DNA of 64,000 nucleotides from Phycisphaerae bacterium (GTDB taxonomy: Bacteria; Planctomycetota; Phycisphaerae; Phycisphaerales; SM1A02): positions 27,262-91,261 of the forward strand of contig NYSW01000079.1 of assembly GCA_002683195.1 (NCBI GenBank), in the 5' to 3' direction. Below are positions 50,908 to 60,420 of this stretch, one piece after another (within the stretch, counting starts at the first letter, position 1; each line of letters begins with the position of its first letter). Under the pieces are notes generated by a model that was not told the DNA's origin, searched no databases, and saw only the letters and a program-made list of their open reading frames with translations. The translations under genes and the position numbers were made by a program.

Positions 50908-52875
50908 TCAGGCGGTGATCCCCACGAGTGAACCGGCCGCGGTCGCGATCGATCGGGCATCGAGACCGCACATCGCCAGCACTTCGTCGGTGGTCCGAGC
51001 ACTCTTGGGAATTCGCCGCACGTGCAGCTGCTTCACCGTGAAGGCATCACCACCGGACGTGCAGGCATCAGCGATCGCCGAACCAAGGCCACCTCCGTAA
51101 TTGTCCTCCACGACGAGAATGTTTCCGCCGTTGGCATTCGCGATGTCGAGGAATGCATCTTCGTCGAACGGCAGTGAGTAGAGATCGACCAGAGTCGCGT
51201 CGATTCCCGCCTCATCGAGATGTTCGAGCGCCTTGTTGCATTCGTGGACCATGTAGCCCGCGGTCGCGATCAGAAGGTCGCGCCCTTCGACCAGCGTCTC
51301 CATTCCTCCGAGGGTGAAGACCGTGGAATCGTCGTACAGGAACTCGACCTCCGGTCGGAAGACCCGCATGTAGCAGACCCCCTGATGCTCGGCCATCGCC
51401 TGCGTCAGGCCATACGCGGCATAGGCGTCGGAAGGCTGGAGAACGTAACAACCGGGTTGGCCTCGGTGATCCTTCATCGTGGTGAAGGATCGGAACCAGG
51501 CGACATCGGGCAGCGACATCTGACTTGGTCCATCCGCCGCGAGGCTGATGCCTGAATGCGACCCGACGATCTTCAGATTCGCCCCGCTGTTGATACCCAT
51601 CTCGATCTGGTCATAGGCACGAGTCACGAACTTGGAGAAGGTTGCGAGATAGGGCACCTTCCCGGCCGCGGAAAGTCCGACCGCCACCGATGCCATGTTC
51701 TGCTCGGCGATCCGGCATTCCGAAAATCGGGAGGCGAGTTCACGGTCGTTGGCGAACCACTCGGTGAAGGTCGAATTCCTCACATCCGCGTCGAGAACGT
51801 GCACCGCGCTACTCGCGTGACCGATTGCCCGAAGCCCCAGACCAAAAGCCTTCCTCGTGGCCAGACGCCCGGTACCCAGCTTCGAACCCATGTCGTAGCG
51901 GTGCATCGCTTCGGTGAAGGTCGGGGCGTCCTGTCGACGGACCACCACCGGCTCCCCCGCCTTCGGAGATTGGATGGAGAGGGTCTCGGTCGGAGCCAGA
52001 GCCGAAGTCAGCCGGCCACGTGATTCACCGAGTTCGCGTCGCGCCGACTGGAGTTTCTCGCCCGTCGCCGGCTTCCCGTGCCAGCCGCCCCCCTGCAGGG
52101 TCGGCGCTCCCCAACCCTTGGTCGTGTTCGCCACGATCGCCACCGTCTTCCGCTCGGCGGTCTTCTCACGCGCGGTTTCCAGGGCACGACGGATCTGATT
52201 CGGATCGTGCCCGTCGATCATCTCGACCAGGAACCCCGCGGCTTCCAACTTCTTCGCGATCGTCCCGGAATCCTGCAGGGAAGACACTTGATCCGCCTGG
52301 CCGTATTGATTGCAGTTGAAGATCGGTATCACTGCTGCAAGTCGATGCTCCGCGATGAAATCGACCGCTTCCCAGATCTGTCCCTCACGGCTTTCGCCGT
52401 CGCCGATGATGCAGAAGATCCGCTTGTCGAAGTCGTCCGCACGCGCGGCGAGTGCCAATCCCGCCGCGACGGAAAGCCCCTGCCCGAGCGAACCGGTGGC
52501 CGCGTCGAAGAAGGGAAAACCCTCCATGGGATTCGGATGGCCGTCGATCATGGAATCGGCCGCCCGAAGATCAAGTGCGTCCTTCCGGGTCATCGGTCGG
52601 GCCGGTTGACCTTCACGCCCGATCATGATTCCGAGGTCGGCACCGGCCGCGTAGATGATGGGTACGGCATGACCCTCACTCAGAACCAATCGATCCGAAG
52701 TTGGATACCGGGGTTCCTTCGGATCCCATCTCATGTGTCCGTACAGCAGCACCGTCACCAGATGGCCGAGGCTCATCGCGGTCGTCGGATGGCCGCTTCC
52801 GGCGGCGGCGGTCATGTCGAGAGAGAGGAGGTCGAGCTCGATGGCCTTGGCGTGAACAGCAGCTTCGAAGGACAT
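50908..52875 (-). CDS. tkt: Transketolase
   Basis: 655 aa thiamine-diphosphate enzyme of the non-oxidative pentose phosphate pathway (also reductive/formaldehyde cycles). Motifs: SGHPTTAMSLGHL near 26, thiamine-binding GDGESREGQIWEA near 154, a NCNQYGQADQV block, and in the pyrimidine domain RIAEQNMASVAVGLS. Start at ATG 52875 after GGGA; the frame continues to 52983 but without a ribosome-binding site. A promoter-like pair lies at 52938-52966. It is the last gene in the minus-strand run and converges with the esterase gene. Confidence 0.9.
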   Translation of the reverse strand: MSFEAAVHAKAIELDLLSLDMTAAAGSGHPTTAMSLGHLVTVLLYGHMRWDPKEPRYPTSDRLVLSEGHAVPIIYAAGADLGIMIGREGQPARPMTRKDALDLRAADSMIDGHPNPMEGFPFFDAATGSLGQGLSVAAGLALAARADDFDKRIFCIIGDGESREGQIWEAVDFIAEHRLAAVIPIFNCNQYGQADQVSSLQDSGTIAKKLEAAGFLVEMIDGHDPNQIRRALETAREKTAERKTVAIVANTTKGWGAPTLQGGGWHGKPATGEKLQSARRELGESRGRLTSALAPTETLSIQSPKAGEPVVVRRQDAPTFTEAMHRYDMGSKLGTGRLATRKAFGLGLRAIGHASSAVHVLDADVRNSTFTEWFANDRELASRFSECRIAEQNMASVAVGLSAAGKVPYLATFSKFVTRAYDQIEMGINSGANLKIVGSHSGISLAADGPSQMSLPDVAWFRSFTTMKDHRGQPGCYVLQPSDAYAAYGLTQAMAEHQGVCYMRVFRPEVEFLYDDSTVFTLGGMETLVEGRDLLIATAGYMVHECNKALEHLDEAGIDATLVDLYSLPFDEDAFLDIANANGGNILVVEDNYGGGLGSAIADACTSGGDAFTVKQLHVRRIPKSARTTDEVLAMCGLDARSIATAAGSLVGITA

Positions 52876-52937
52876 GAGTCCCTTTCCGTGGGGAAGGCAT
52901 GGCGGATTGAAAAATGGATCGGTGAGGGCAGTCGAGC

Positions 52938-52966
52938 AGTATCCCGCCCCGGCGGCCAACCCGCAA
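52938..52966 (-). promoter_or_regulatory. Candidate sigma70-type promoter of tkt
   Basis: On the minus strand TTGCGG (52966-52961), 17 nt, GATACT (52943-52938). Transcription would start about 55 nt before the transketolase ATG. The 223-bp gap from queF also has a GGGGCC-T-GGCCCC palindrome upstream, possibly the terminator of the upstream operon. Confidence 0.5.
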
Positions 52967-53098
52967 CCAGCCCCGACGTGCAAGTCGGGCGCGACGGTGT
53001 GCGCGGGGCCAGGCCCCCCCGGCCCGCCCGACGGATCGAGGGGGTTGAGGCATCGCCTTCATCTGCCGGTCGGTGACTCGGCGGTGAAATCAGGGACT

Positions 53099-53485
53099 CT
53101 AGAGGCCGGATGCAGCCCAGGTCGGCACGTCGCCCCAAGGAGCGATCACTCGACTCTTCACGCCACCGCGGCCCTTCCAATCACTCACGATCTGAAGCCA
53201 GGCCGGACTCATCGTCCGGGCCAGGTCATCGCGAATCTTGTTGGTGACCGCCTCGAAATACATCCCCTCGTTCCGGAAAGCGTGAAAATAGAGCTTCAGG
53301 CTCTTCAATTCGACGCAGACCGCCGCGGGCTCGTAGCGAACCATGATCGTCCCGAAATCCGGGTGATCGGTCATCGGACACACCGAGGTGAACTCCTCGT
53401 GCCGGTGTTCGATCACGTAGGGCGTCTGCCCGGGATTGTCGAAGAATTCAAGGATCTGCTCGGCGAATGGGGCCACACTGCTCAT
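53099..53485 (-). CDS. queF: NADPH-dependent preQ0 reductase (7-cyano-7-deazaguanine reductase)
   Basis: 128 aa, the short (class I type) QueF. It reduces the nitrile preQ0 to the amine preQ1 in queuosine synthesis. Signatures: EFTSVCPMTDHPDFGTI near 31-47 with the thioimide-forming Cys36 and Asp43, then CVELKSLKLY and FHAFRNEG, and RGGVKSRV near the end. The start at ATG 53485 has AGGAG at 7 nt, better than GTG 53506. It follows the TPR lipoprotein gene by about 60 bp. Confidence 0.95.
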   Translation of the reverse strand: MSSVAPFAEQILEFFDNPGQTPYVIEHRHEEFTSVCPMTDHPDFGTIMVRYEPAAVCVELKSLKLYFHAFRNEGMYFEAVTNKIRDDLARTMSPAWLQIVSDWKGRGGVKSRVIAPWGDVPTWAASGL

Positions 53486-53546
53486 CAGTTCACTCCTGCG
53501 CTCCACCTCGAGCCGGCCGGGGCTCAGCCGATGGAGGGCGACGAAT

Positions 53547-54665
53547 CTAAAGACTGTAGGTCGTCAACAGGCGAACGACCTTCGGCTGGTCGGGATTGAT
53601 CCGAAGGCTCGCCCTGAACGCACTGGCGGCCTCCTCACGGGCTTCGAGCTCGGTGCGTTCCGAACTCAGCCAGGCATTCAACTCATTGACCCCGATCCCA
53701 TTGAGCGCGGGCCAGTATTCCGGGTCGATCTCGACCGCCCGGCGGTAGGACTCGACGCTGGCATCGTAATCGCCCAGTCGGAAGTATCCACGCCCCTGGC
53801 GTTCCCAAGCGATTGCCGACGGCGCGATCGCCAGCAGAACCTGCCCGGCATTGACGGATTCCTGAAAACGCTCTTCGATCGCGTAGCACTCGATGAGATT
53901 GCCGATCAGTTCGGGATCGTTGCCCACCATTTCGATCGCAATCTCATAGGTATCGATCGCATCGCTGGGACGACCCGCAAGCATGTAGGCCGTTCCAAGA
54001 TTGACGAGGGCGGCACCGTCGCCAGGCCGTAGTTCGACCATCCGCTCGGCGGGTGCGATCGCACTTCGGGCCAGATCCAACTCCAGGAAGGTCGCCGCCA
54101 GGGCGCCGAGAGCGTCCGCGGCGTCCGGTTCGACCACGAGGGCCTGCTGGTAGGCCCGTAAGGCCGCTCGAAATCGGCCCAGCGCACGCAATGCTTCGCC
54201 ATGACCGAATTGAGCATCGAAATTTCGAGGTTCAAGACGTGTCGCACGGGCGAAGGCGGGTTCGGCCCGGATCGCATCGCCCATGGAGTCGTAGGCCGTA
54301 CCGATACCGATATAGGCGACGGTGAGCGAAGGATTCTCATCGAGCAGCGACTCGAAGACCACGATGGCCTCTTCCGGGGCTCCGTCATTGATCAGCGTCC
54401 GACCCTCATCGGCCCGCATCGCCTGAGCCTCAGTCGGCCGACGAACGTCCACGGTCGGCCTTGGAGCCGCTGGCACCGGGGCATCTGGGACGTTCCCCGA
54501 AGGCCCGGAGACGCATCCCCCGAGCACCAGAAGAACCAAAATCGACCATCGAGGGAATCCTCGGCTTCGGCTGCTGGAGTCCTCCAGGTCGAGGCCATGG
54601 GATCGGGCGGACGGCATCACGGTTTCAAAAGAGAAGGTCATCGAAGGTTCTTTCGGCTCGATCAT
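53547..54665 (-). CDS. TPR-repeat lipoprotein
   Basis: 372 aa. Lipobox LGGC, Cys51, after an unusually long polar N-terminus. From about 80 to the end it is a helical repeat protein with TPR-type units (YIGIGTAYDSMGDAIRAEPAF, FGHGEALRALGRFRAALRAY, NLGTAYMLAGRPSDAIDTY, ERQGRGYFRLGDYDASVESY), here broken into several blocks. TPR lipoproteins act as scaffolds for envelope complexes. The start ATG overlaps the nfo stop (ATGA), which supports this start. The functional link to the DNA-repair enzyme is unclear. Confidence 0.8.
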   Translation of the reverse strand: MIEPKEPSMTFSFETVMPSARSHGLDLEDSSSRSRGFPRWSILVLLVLGGCVSGPSGNVPDAPVPAAPRPTVDVRRPTEAQAMRADEGRTLINDGAPEEAIVVFESLLDENPSLTVAYIGIGTAYDSMGDAIRAEPAFARATRLEPRNFDAQFGHGEALRALGRFRAALRAYQQALVVEPDAADALGALAATFLELDLARSAIAPAERMVELRPGDGAALVNLGTAYMLAGRPSDAIDTYEIAIEMVGNDPELIGNLIECYAIEERFQESVNAGQVLLAIAPSAIAWERQGRGYFRLGDYDASVESYRRAVEIDPEYWPALNGIGVNELNAWLSSERTELEAREEAASAFRASLRINPDQPKVVRLLTTYSL

Positions 54666-55630
54666 CGTCCCGGAGCCAAGGAAGACAGACGTTCAAGGTT
54701 GACGGCATCACAGGATCGCCCCTCCAGCTCGCCCTCTTTCTCCGTCTCAAGCACCATGGGAATCCCTCGCCAGGCCGGCACCCGCAGGACCGCTTGAAAG
54801 CAGGATTCGCCGCACGTGCCGTCCGTGATGTGGGCGTGCCGGTCTTTTCGGCTGCCGATCGCCCCGATCGAGTCGTTCAGATGGATGGCAATCACCTGGT
54901 CAAGCCCAAGAGTGTCCTCCAGACGCTCCAGAACCTCCTTCGCCTTTCCAGGCGTCGACATGTCGTGGCCAGCCGCCACCGCATGGCAGGTGTCGAAACA
55001 GAATCCCAGCCGCTCCGGAACCTTGACTCGATCACGGATCCAAGCCAGCTGGCCGGGGTCGTACCCGAGATTGGTTCCGCTGCCGACCGTGTTCTCGAGG
55101 GCCGTACGAACGGCGTAGCCACGCGTCTCCACTTCCAATCGGTCCAGAGCCACGACGATCCGGGCGAGCCCTTTCTCTTCATCCGGAGTCGGCGGCTCTC
55201 CTAGAACATTGGGTTCCCCGGTTTTCCGCGGCGTTTCCAGATGGGCCCCCGGGTGAGCCACGCAGGCCGGAATGCCGAGCGCTTCGCAACGCTCGAGTTC
55301 CTCTCGTTGCAGCTGGACCGACTTCTCCCAGCCCTCGGGCTTCGGGGAGGCCATGTTCACCAGGTAACTGTTGTGGCTGACCACACGATTCGGCTCCGAG
55401 GCCCATCCGATGGAATCGATCGCGGCGCGCCACGCATCGATGTCCTCGTTCGCCAGAGGCTTCGACTTCCATTGACGCTGGTTCTTGGTGAAGACCTGAA
55501 CGCAGTCGCAATCCAGCTCGACCGCCGACTCGATCGCATGATGCATGCCGCCGGAGATTGAAAGATGCGATCCGAGCCACGGTGCGGTTCGAGCACCCGA
55601 AACGGGGTTCTTGGGAGATGATGAAGGCAT
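54662..55630 (-). CDS. nfo: Endonuclease IV (AP endonuclease)
   Basis: 322 aa TIM-barrel zinc enzyme that cleaves the DNA backbone 5' to abasic sites in base-excision repair. Motifs: WLGSHLSISGG near 18-28, QVFTKNQRQW, CVAHPGAHLETP, the Glu of ALENTVGSGTNLG, CFDTCHAVAAGHD and IHLNDS...DRHAHIT, then VLETEKEG. These supply the zinc His/Asp/Glu ligands of the family. An N-terminal Pro/Ser extension of about 15 residues precedes the domain. Followed by the TPR gene with a 4-nt overlap. Confidence 0.95.
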   Translation of the reverse strand: MPSSSPKNPVSGARTAPWLGSHLSISGGMHHAIESAVELDCDCVQVFTKNQRQWKSKPLANEDIDAWRAAIDSIGWASEPNRVVSHNSYLVNMASPKPEGWEKSVQLQREELERCEALGIPACVAHPGAHLETPRKTGEPNVLGEPPTPDEEKGLARIVVALDRLEVETRGYAVRTALENTVGSGTNLGYDPGQLAWIRDRVKVPERLGFCFDTCHAVAAGHDMSTPGKAKEVLERLEDTLGLDQVIAIHLNDSIGAIGSRKDRHAHITDGTCGESCFQAVLRVPAWRGIPMVLETEKEGELEGRSCDAVNLERLSSLAPGR

Positions 55631-55654
55631 GGGTGGTAGGACCGAATTGGAATA

Positions 55655-56470
55655 TCAGGAGTCGCGAGGGTAGGGCAGATCATCAGACCACGCGGATTCA
55701 CGTTCCGCCCGACGGGTTTCGATCCCATCGAGTTTCAATCGGTGGCCGATCAACAGCGTGGTGTGGAGCGTGACCAGAACGTCACCGATCAGCTGAACGA
55801 TCCACCATCCAAGAAATCCGACCGAGATCAGAGTCACTCGATTGCCGGTCTCCAACCCGCCACCCAGCATGATCCCCAAAACCAGACAGATCGCCGCCGG
55901 CCAGATCGAGTGCTCCGCGAAGTGAATGCCCCGGGCGTCATGGATCCACTGGGCCGTGTCCACCGCGGCCCGCGCCCCGATGACCAGCCCGATACCGCCA
56001 AGCAGCGGAAGCAACTGCCGCAGGACGAACTCGCCTCCGAGCCCTCCCCCTGCCGATGGTGTGCCCAACCACAGGATCGACATGATTCCGGTGAGACCGA
56101 TCATCACCAGTCCCACGATGGTCTTGCCCGATACCCGCGTCCTGACGGATCGCAGCCGGCGATCTGCCCGCAGCAGACAGGTCATCCCACCAAGGATCGT
56201 CCCGCCGAGCAGGAGCCACGGCTGAGCCTGTCCTCGAGCGAACAAGCCGATGATCAACATGAGAGACAAGGCCTGCCCCAACGCGATCAGCCCGAGAATG
56301 GCCGCTGCCGTCGCAATCGCGCGAGGCGACGAATCGTAAAAATCGTCGCCATCTCGCACCGGGGCCATCGCACCGCATTCAGGACACCGTGCGATCGGGG
56401 TGAGACCCCTTCGATCGTATCCGCACCGCTCACAGTTCTTCGATGATTTCACCGCGGCCGTTTCCTCCAC
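55655..56470 (-). CDS. Zinc-ribbon-containing membrane protein
   Basis: 271 aa, GTG start immediately after the purQ stop; GTG 56452 with GGAGG upstream is an alternative. The N-terminal zinc ribbon is CERCGYDRRG...CPECG with Cys13, Cys16, Cys29 and Cys32. Beyond it are about six hydrophobic segments, so it is an integral membrane protein with a cytoplasmic zinc-binding head. Similar uncharacterised proteins are common in Planctomycetes. Function unknown. It is located in the run purL-purQ-(this)-nfo. Confidence 0.7.
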   Translation of the reverse strand: MEETAAVKSSKNCERCGYDRRGLTPIARCPECGAMAPVRDGDDFYDSSPRAIATAAAILGLIALGQALSLMLIIGLFARGQAQPWLLLGGTILGGMTCLLRADRRLRSVRTRVSGKTIVGLVMIGLTGIMSILWLGTPSAGGGLGGEFVLRQLLPLLGGIGLVIGARAAVDTAQWIHDARGIHFAEHSIWPAAICLVLGIMLGGGLETGNRVTLISVGFLGWWIVQLIGDVLVTLHTTLLIGHRLKLDGIETRRAERESAWSDDLPYPRDS

Positions 56471-57313
56471 TCAGGAGATCGACATCATGGAGTGCCGTAC
56501 TGCGTTCTGGAACATCCGAAGTCCCAAAGGGTCGTGTTGACGGATCGCCGGATCCAATCGCGTCCAGGTCGGATGCTGCGTCCACCGCGTGTATCGCTCC
56601 GGGTGCGGCATCAGACCGAAGACCAGTCCACTCGAATCGCAGATACCCGCGATCCGCCCCACGGATCCGTTGAAATTCGTCCCGTCCGCGTAACGCACGG
56701 CGACTCGCCCGGATTGCTCGAGTCCCCTGACCATCTCGGCATCGGCGACGAATCGGCCTTCTCCGTGAGCGCTGGGGAGAATTCGTATGGATTCGTCGAC
56801 GTCCGCCAGCCCCGCGGTCCAGACGCACCGAGTGTCCACGGGAATTTCGACCGGAGTCCAGTCGTCGCGAAATCGTCCGGCCGCGTTCGGCGCCAGGGCG
56901 ACGACCGGTCTCGCGGGCTTCGTCGGCCAGTCCCCCCCGTCCTCGGGCCCGGGGAGCAGGCCGGCCTGCACCGCGATTTGAAAACCGTTGCAAGGTGCGA
57001 TCATCGGCACACCCCGTGCAATCGCCTCGGCGAGTGCCGGATAGAGATCGCGCCGGATCAACTGGGCGAGCACGCGGCCCGCACCGGCATCGTCTCCGTA
57101 ACTGAAGCCGCCGGGAAGACCGATGAGCTGGAATCCGTCCACGATCGATGGTTCACGTCGCAGCCGGGAGAGCAGGATCGACTCGGGCGCCGCGCCCGCC
57201 GCCATGAAGGCTCGCGCCAGTTCCCCATCACAATTGATGCCCGGAGCGGTGACGATCAAGGCCCGAGGCCGTGAAGATTCCTGCCGGGAAGCAGTGGTCG
57301 GATCCATGTTCAT
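56471..57313 (-). CDS. purQ: FGAM synthase glutaminase subunit PurQ
   Basis: 280 aa class I glutamine amidotransferase subunit of phosphoribosylformylglycinamidine synthase; it hydrolyses glutamine and feeds ammonia to PurL. Motifs: VTAPGINCDGELARAF, LIGLPGGFSYGDDAGAG, the nucleophile Cys in APCNGFQIAVQAG, and His/Glu in MPHPERYTR. The start at 57313 overlaps the purL stop (ATGA) with AAGG upstream, so subunits are coupled. About 30 residues longer than typical PurQ, mainly N- and C-terminal. Confidence 0.9.
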   Translation of the reverse strand: MNMDPTTASRQESSRPRALIVTAPGINCDGELARAFMAAGAAPESILLSRLRREPSIVDGFQLIGLPGGFSYGDDAGAGRVLAQLIRRDLYPALAEAIARGVPMIAPCNGFQIAVQAGLLPGPEDGGDWPTKPARPVVALAPNAAGRFRDDWTPVEIPVDTRCVWTAGLADVDESIRILPSAHGEGRFVADAEMVRGLEQSGRVAVRYADGTNFNGSVGRIAGICDSSGLVFGLMPHPERYTRWTQHPTWTRLDPAIRQHDPLGLRMFQNAVRHSMMSIS

Positions 57314-60300
57314 CGAGCACATCCTTCATTCCACGCCGTGAGGAAACGATTCGCCGGGGACTCTCCGGTTCCCAGTCCACCAGCGGCCAGTCGAATCGCA
57401 CCTCCCTCACGGAAGGTTCCGATCGTCGCGTGGGGGAGATCCCCGAGAATCCCACTCAACGAGGCGATTTCCGACTCGTCGATTTCGAGGAGATAGCGGG
57501 ATGGATCCTCCGCGAACGCTCGCGCGGTCATCGAGACGTCACCTTCGACCGGCATCGCCTCGAGATCGATTTCAAGACCGAAGCCGCCGGCGAAGGCCAT
57601 CTCGATCGCCGCGACCAGCACGCCTCCTTCGCTGGCGTCGTGTGCACTTCGAACGATGCCCCCACGAATCGCGGCCGCGATCGCCGCAGCGGTTCGCGGC
57701 CCTCGCTGCAGATCCGTCACCGGCAATCGGTCGCTCCCCGCAGAGGCGTCACCACCGATCCGCAGGAAGTGGGATCCCGCAAGATGGTCGGTCGTCGTCC
57801 CGACGAGAACCAGTCGGGTACCGGCCTGCTTCGCGTCCATCGATGTCACGAAACGCTCTTCCTCGACGATTCCCATTCCCGAAATCAACAGGGTCGGAGG
57901 TACTCGGATCGTACGCCCGTCTTCGGTCGAGAACTGATTGTTCAAGGAATCCTTGCCGCTGACGAACGGGGTTCGATAGGCGAGCCCGCCATCCAGACAC
58001 GCCTCCGCCGCCCGCACCAGGGTGCCGAGATTCCTCGGGTCGCCACAGCTCGGCCAGCAGAAGTTGTCAAGGATGGCGATGCGGGACGGATCCGTACCCA
58101 CGCACACCATGTTGCGAACGCACTCGTCGATCGCCGCCAATCCCATCAGATATGGATCACGGGCGAACCCGGTCGCAAGTCCGTGGCCGATGGCCAGTCC
58201 TCGGTCCACCTCGGGAACCGGGCGGACCACCGCGGCATCTCCGGGACCGGCGTTCGGGCCGGCGAACGGCCGGAGCAACGAGCCGCCTTGAACTTCATGG
58301 TCGTACTGCCGGATGATCCAGGCCTTGCTGGCAAGGTTGGGATGCCGGAGCAAGGCTTCCGCATGATCGAAGAGTTCGGACGCCCCGGCGACCGGTTCAC
58401 GGTCCTGGACTCCGGGGTCGATTCCACCCGCTTCGATCCTGGCCCAGCTCGGATCCCAGATCGCTTCTCGAACCGGCATCGGCACCCCGTCGTGCAGGAA
58501 CGCCATCGAGATACGCCCGACTTCCGTCTCCTCCCAATGGAGGATGAGTTCACGGTCCGGGGTTCCAAAGACCCCGAGATCACACCACTCGACGCCATGG
58601 TCCCCGCAGATTTCCGCCACCGCCTCGACTCGTTCCGCCGGGACCGCGAGGACCATGCGTTCCTGGGCTTCACTGATCCACACCTCGACCGGGGTCAGCC
58701 CGGCGTACTTCAGCGGGGCGCGGTCCAACTGCACCTCGGCCCCGAGCTTTTCACCCATCTCGCCCACGGCGCTGGAAAAACCACCGGCACCGCAGTCGGT
58801 GATGGCACTGAACAGGCAGCCATCGGCATGATCGCGGGCCGCGAGAATCGCATCCAACACGACCTTCTCGGTGATCGGATTGCCGATCTGAACCGCGTGG
58901 CTGAACTCATCGGCATGAGTGTCGGTGAGTTCGGCGCTGGAGAAGGTCGCTCCGTGAATGCCATCCCGCCCGGTCCGTCCGCCAAGGGCGATGATCCGAT
59001 CGCCAGGCTGCGCATCACCATCAACCCGGTCCCGAGGCATGACCCCGACACAGCCGCAGTACACCAGCGGGTTACCGACGTAGCGGTCGTCGAACCACAC
59101 CCCGCCATCGAGGGTGGGGATGCCCATGCGATTACCGTAGTCCCGAACACCGCCGACGATCTCCGAGAGCGTCCGCCGCGGGTGAAGGCAGCCGGCGGGG
59201 AGATCTTCGGGCTCGTCCGTCGCCACGCAGAAGACGTCGGTGGCGGCAATCGGCTTGGCCGCGAGACCGGTTCCGATGATGTCTCGAATACAACCACCGA
59301 TTCCGGTGGCGGCGCCGCCGTAGGGTTCGAGGGCGGACGGGTGATTGTGCGTCTCGACCTTCATGCACACCGCATGATCGTCGTCGAAGGCCACGATTCC
59401 GGCGTTGTCGACGAAGACCGAAAGGCACCATTCATCCAATCCGTCCGCCATGAGTTGATGCGTCGCCGCGGCGACCGTCGACTTCAGAAGATTGTCGATC
59501 CGCACCGTGCCTTCCGGCGTGACCGCATGCCCCGGGCGGTCATCCGCGGATTCGACCAGGGCCGGGCCGTCGCCACCTCCGTCGGGCTCGCGGTAGTCGA
59601 TGGTGGCCTTCAACGTCTTGTGGACGCAATGCTCCGACCAGGTCTGGGCGAGACTTTCCAATTCGATTTCTCGAGGTTCGCGTTCGAGTCCTCGATAGTG
59701 ATCTTGAATGGTCTGCATCTCTTCGAGTGAAAGGAAGAGATGTGCTTCCCGGCTCAGTCGTTCGAGCGCGGCTTCATCCAACCCGGTGATCTCGATGTTT
59801 CGAACCTCGAACGGGCGATCGTGCCCCGCCGGAAACGAATCGGGGAGGTAGGCATGATCATGAATGGCATGCACCACCGGGTTGGCGAGGAATCGAGTCG
59901 CGATCACCCTGGCCTCGGCCGCATCCACGCCATCCAGTTCCCAGCGAACGCCGGTTCGAACCGAGATCCGACGAGCCTTTTCCTCACCCAGCACGGCCTC
60001 CAGGGCGGTGGCGATCGAAGCCGAGGTGGGATCCATGACACCGGGAAGTGGATGCACTTCGACCACCACCCCGGCTTCAGGCGCCGGACTCGCACCCGAC
60101 CGAGGGGTCTGCATCACCGGGTCGGCAAGCAGGTCCTCGCCGATCCGTTGGAGATCCGCGGGGTCGAGATCACCCTCGAACAAAAACACGTCGGCCCTCC
60201 GAACCGAGCCCGGGCTCGGTACGGACTCAAGACCTTCGATGTCATGAAGCAGCGCATCCGATGCGGGATCACCGGCCTCAGGGCGACGGCGAACCTCGAT

Positions 60301-60339
60301 TCGGTGGACGGCGACGGCAGAAGCGGCAGTGGTGCTCAT
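57310..60339 (-). CDS. purL: FGAM synthase PurL with a fused N-terminal PurS-like pair
   Basis: 1009 aa, larger than usual small PurL (about 740). It makes formylglycinamidine ribonucleotide from FGAR. The first 165 residues hold two PurS-like halves: VHRIEVRRRPEAGDP...DVFLFEGDLDPA (about 11-68) and VVVEVHPLPGVMDPTSASIATA (about 91-112 onward). The PurL core then starts with FLSLEEMQTIQDHY and LAQTWSEHCVHKT, has ATP/FGAR motifs (AATGIGGCIRDIIGTG near 340) and AIR-synthase-like halves. It lacks a glutaminase domain, which PurQ supplies. It is therefore a bridge form between PurSLQ and large FGAR amidotransferase. Confidence 0.9.
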   Translation of the reverse strand: MSTTAASAVAVHRIEVRRRPEAGDPASDALLHDIEGLESVPSPGSVRRADVFLFEGDLDPADLQRIGEDLLADPVMQTPRSGASPAPEAGVVVEVHPLPGVMDPTSASIATALEAVLGEEKARRISVRTGVRWELDGVDAAEARVIATRFLANPVVHAIHDHAYLPDSFPAGHDRPFEVRNIEITGLDEAALERLSREAHLFLSLEEMQTIQDHYRGLEREPREIELESLAQTWSEHCVHKTLKATIDYREPDGGGDGPALVESADDRPGHAVTPEGTVRIDNLLKSTVAAATHQLMADGLDEWCLSVFVDNAGIVAFDDDHAVCMKVETHNHPSALEPYGGAATGIGGCIRDIIGTGLAAKPIAATDVFCVATDEPEDLPAGCLHPRRTLSEIVGGVRDYGNRMGIPTLDGGVWFDDRYVGNPLVYCGCVGVMPRDRVDGDAQPGDRIIALGGRTGRDGIHGATFSSAELTDTHADEFSHAVQIGNPITEKVVLDAILAARDHADGCLFSAITDCGAGGFSSAVGEMGEKLGAEVQLDRAPLKYAGLTPVEVWISEAQERMVLAVPAERVEAVAEICGDHGVEWCDLGVFGTPDRELILHWEETEVGRISMAFLHDGVPMPVREAIWDPSWARIEAGGIDPGVQDREPVAGASELFDHAEALLRHPNLASKAWIIRQYDHEVQGGSLLRPFAGPNAGPGDAAVVRPVPEVDRGLAIGHGLATGFARDPYLMGLAAIDECVRNMVCVGTDPSRIAILDNFCWPSCGDPRNLGTLVRAAEACLDGGLAYRTPFVSGKDSLNNQFSTEDGRTIRVPPTLLISGMGIVEEERFVTSMDAKQAGTRLVLVGTTTDHLAGSHFLRIGGDASAGSDRLPVTDLQRGPRTAAAIAAAIRGGIVRSAHDASEGGVLVAAIEMAFAGGFGLEIDLEAMPVEGDVSMTARAFAEDPSRYLLEIDESEIASLSGILGDLPHATIGTFREGGAIRLAAGGLGTGESPANRFLTAWNEGCAR

Positions 60340-60420
60340 CGGCCGCGCAGTTTACGAGAACCCGACCGGTTCCGGCCCGCTGCGAGCCGCGGGCGGCCGG
60401 GAATCCACCGGGACCGAAAT

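Noticed and set aside
57271..59730. An 819-codon open frame on the plus strand
   Set aside because: Antisense of purL, an effect of high GC content; the product has no recognisable motifs.
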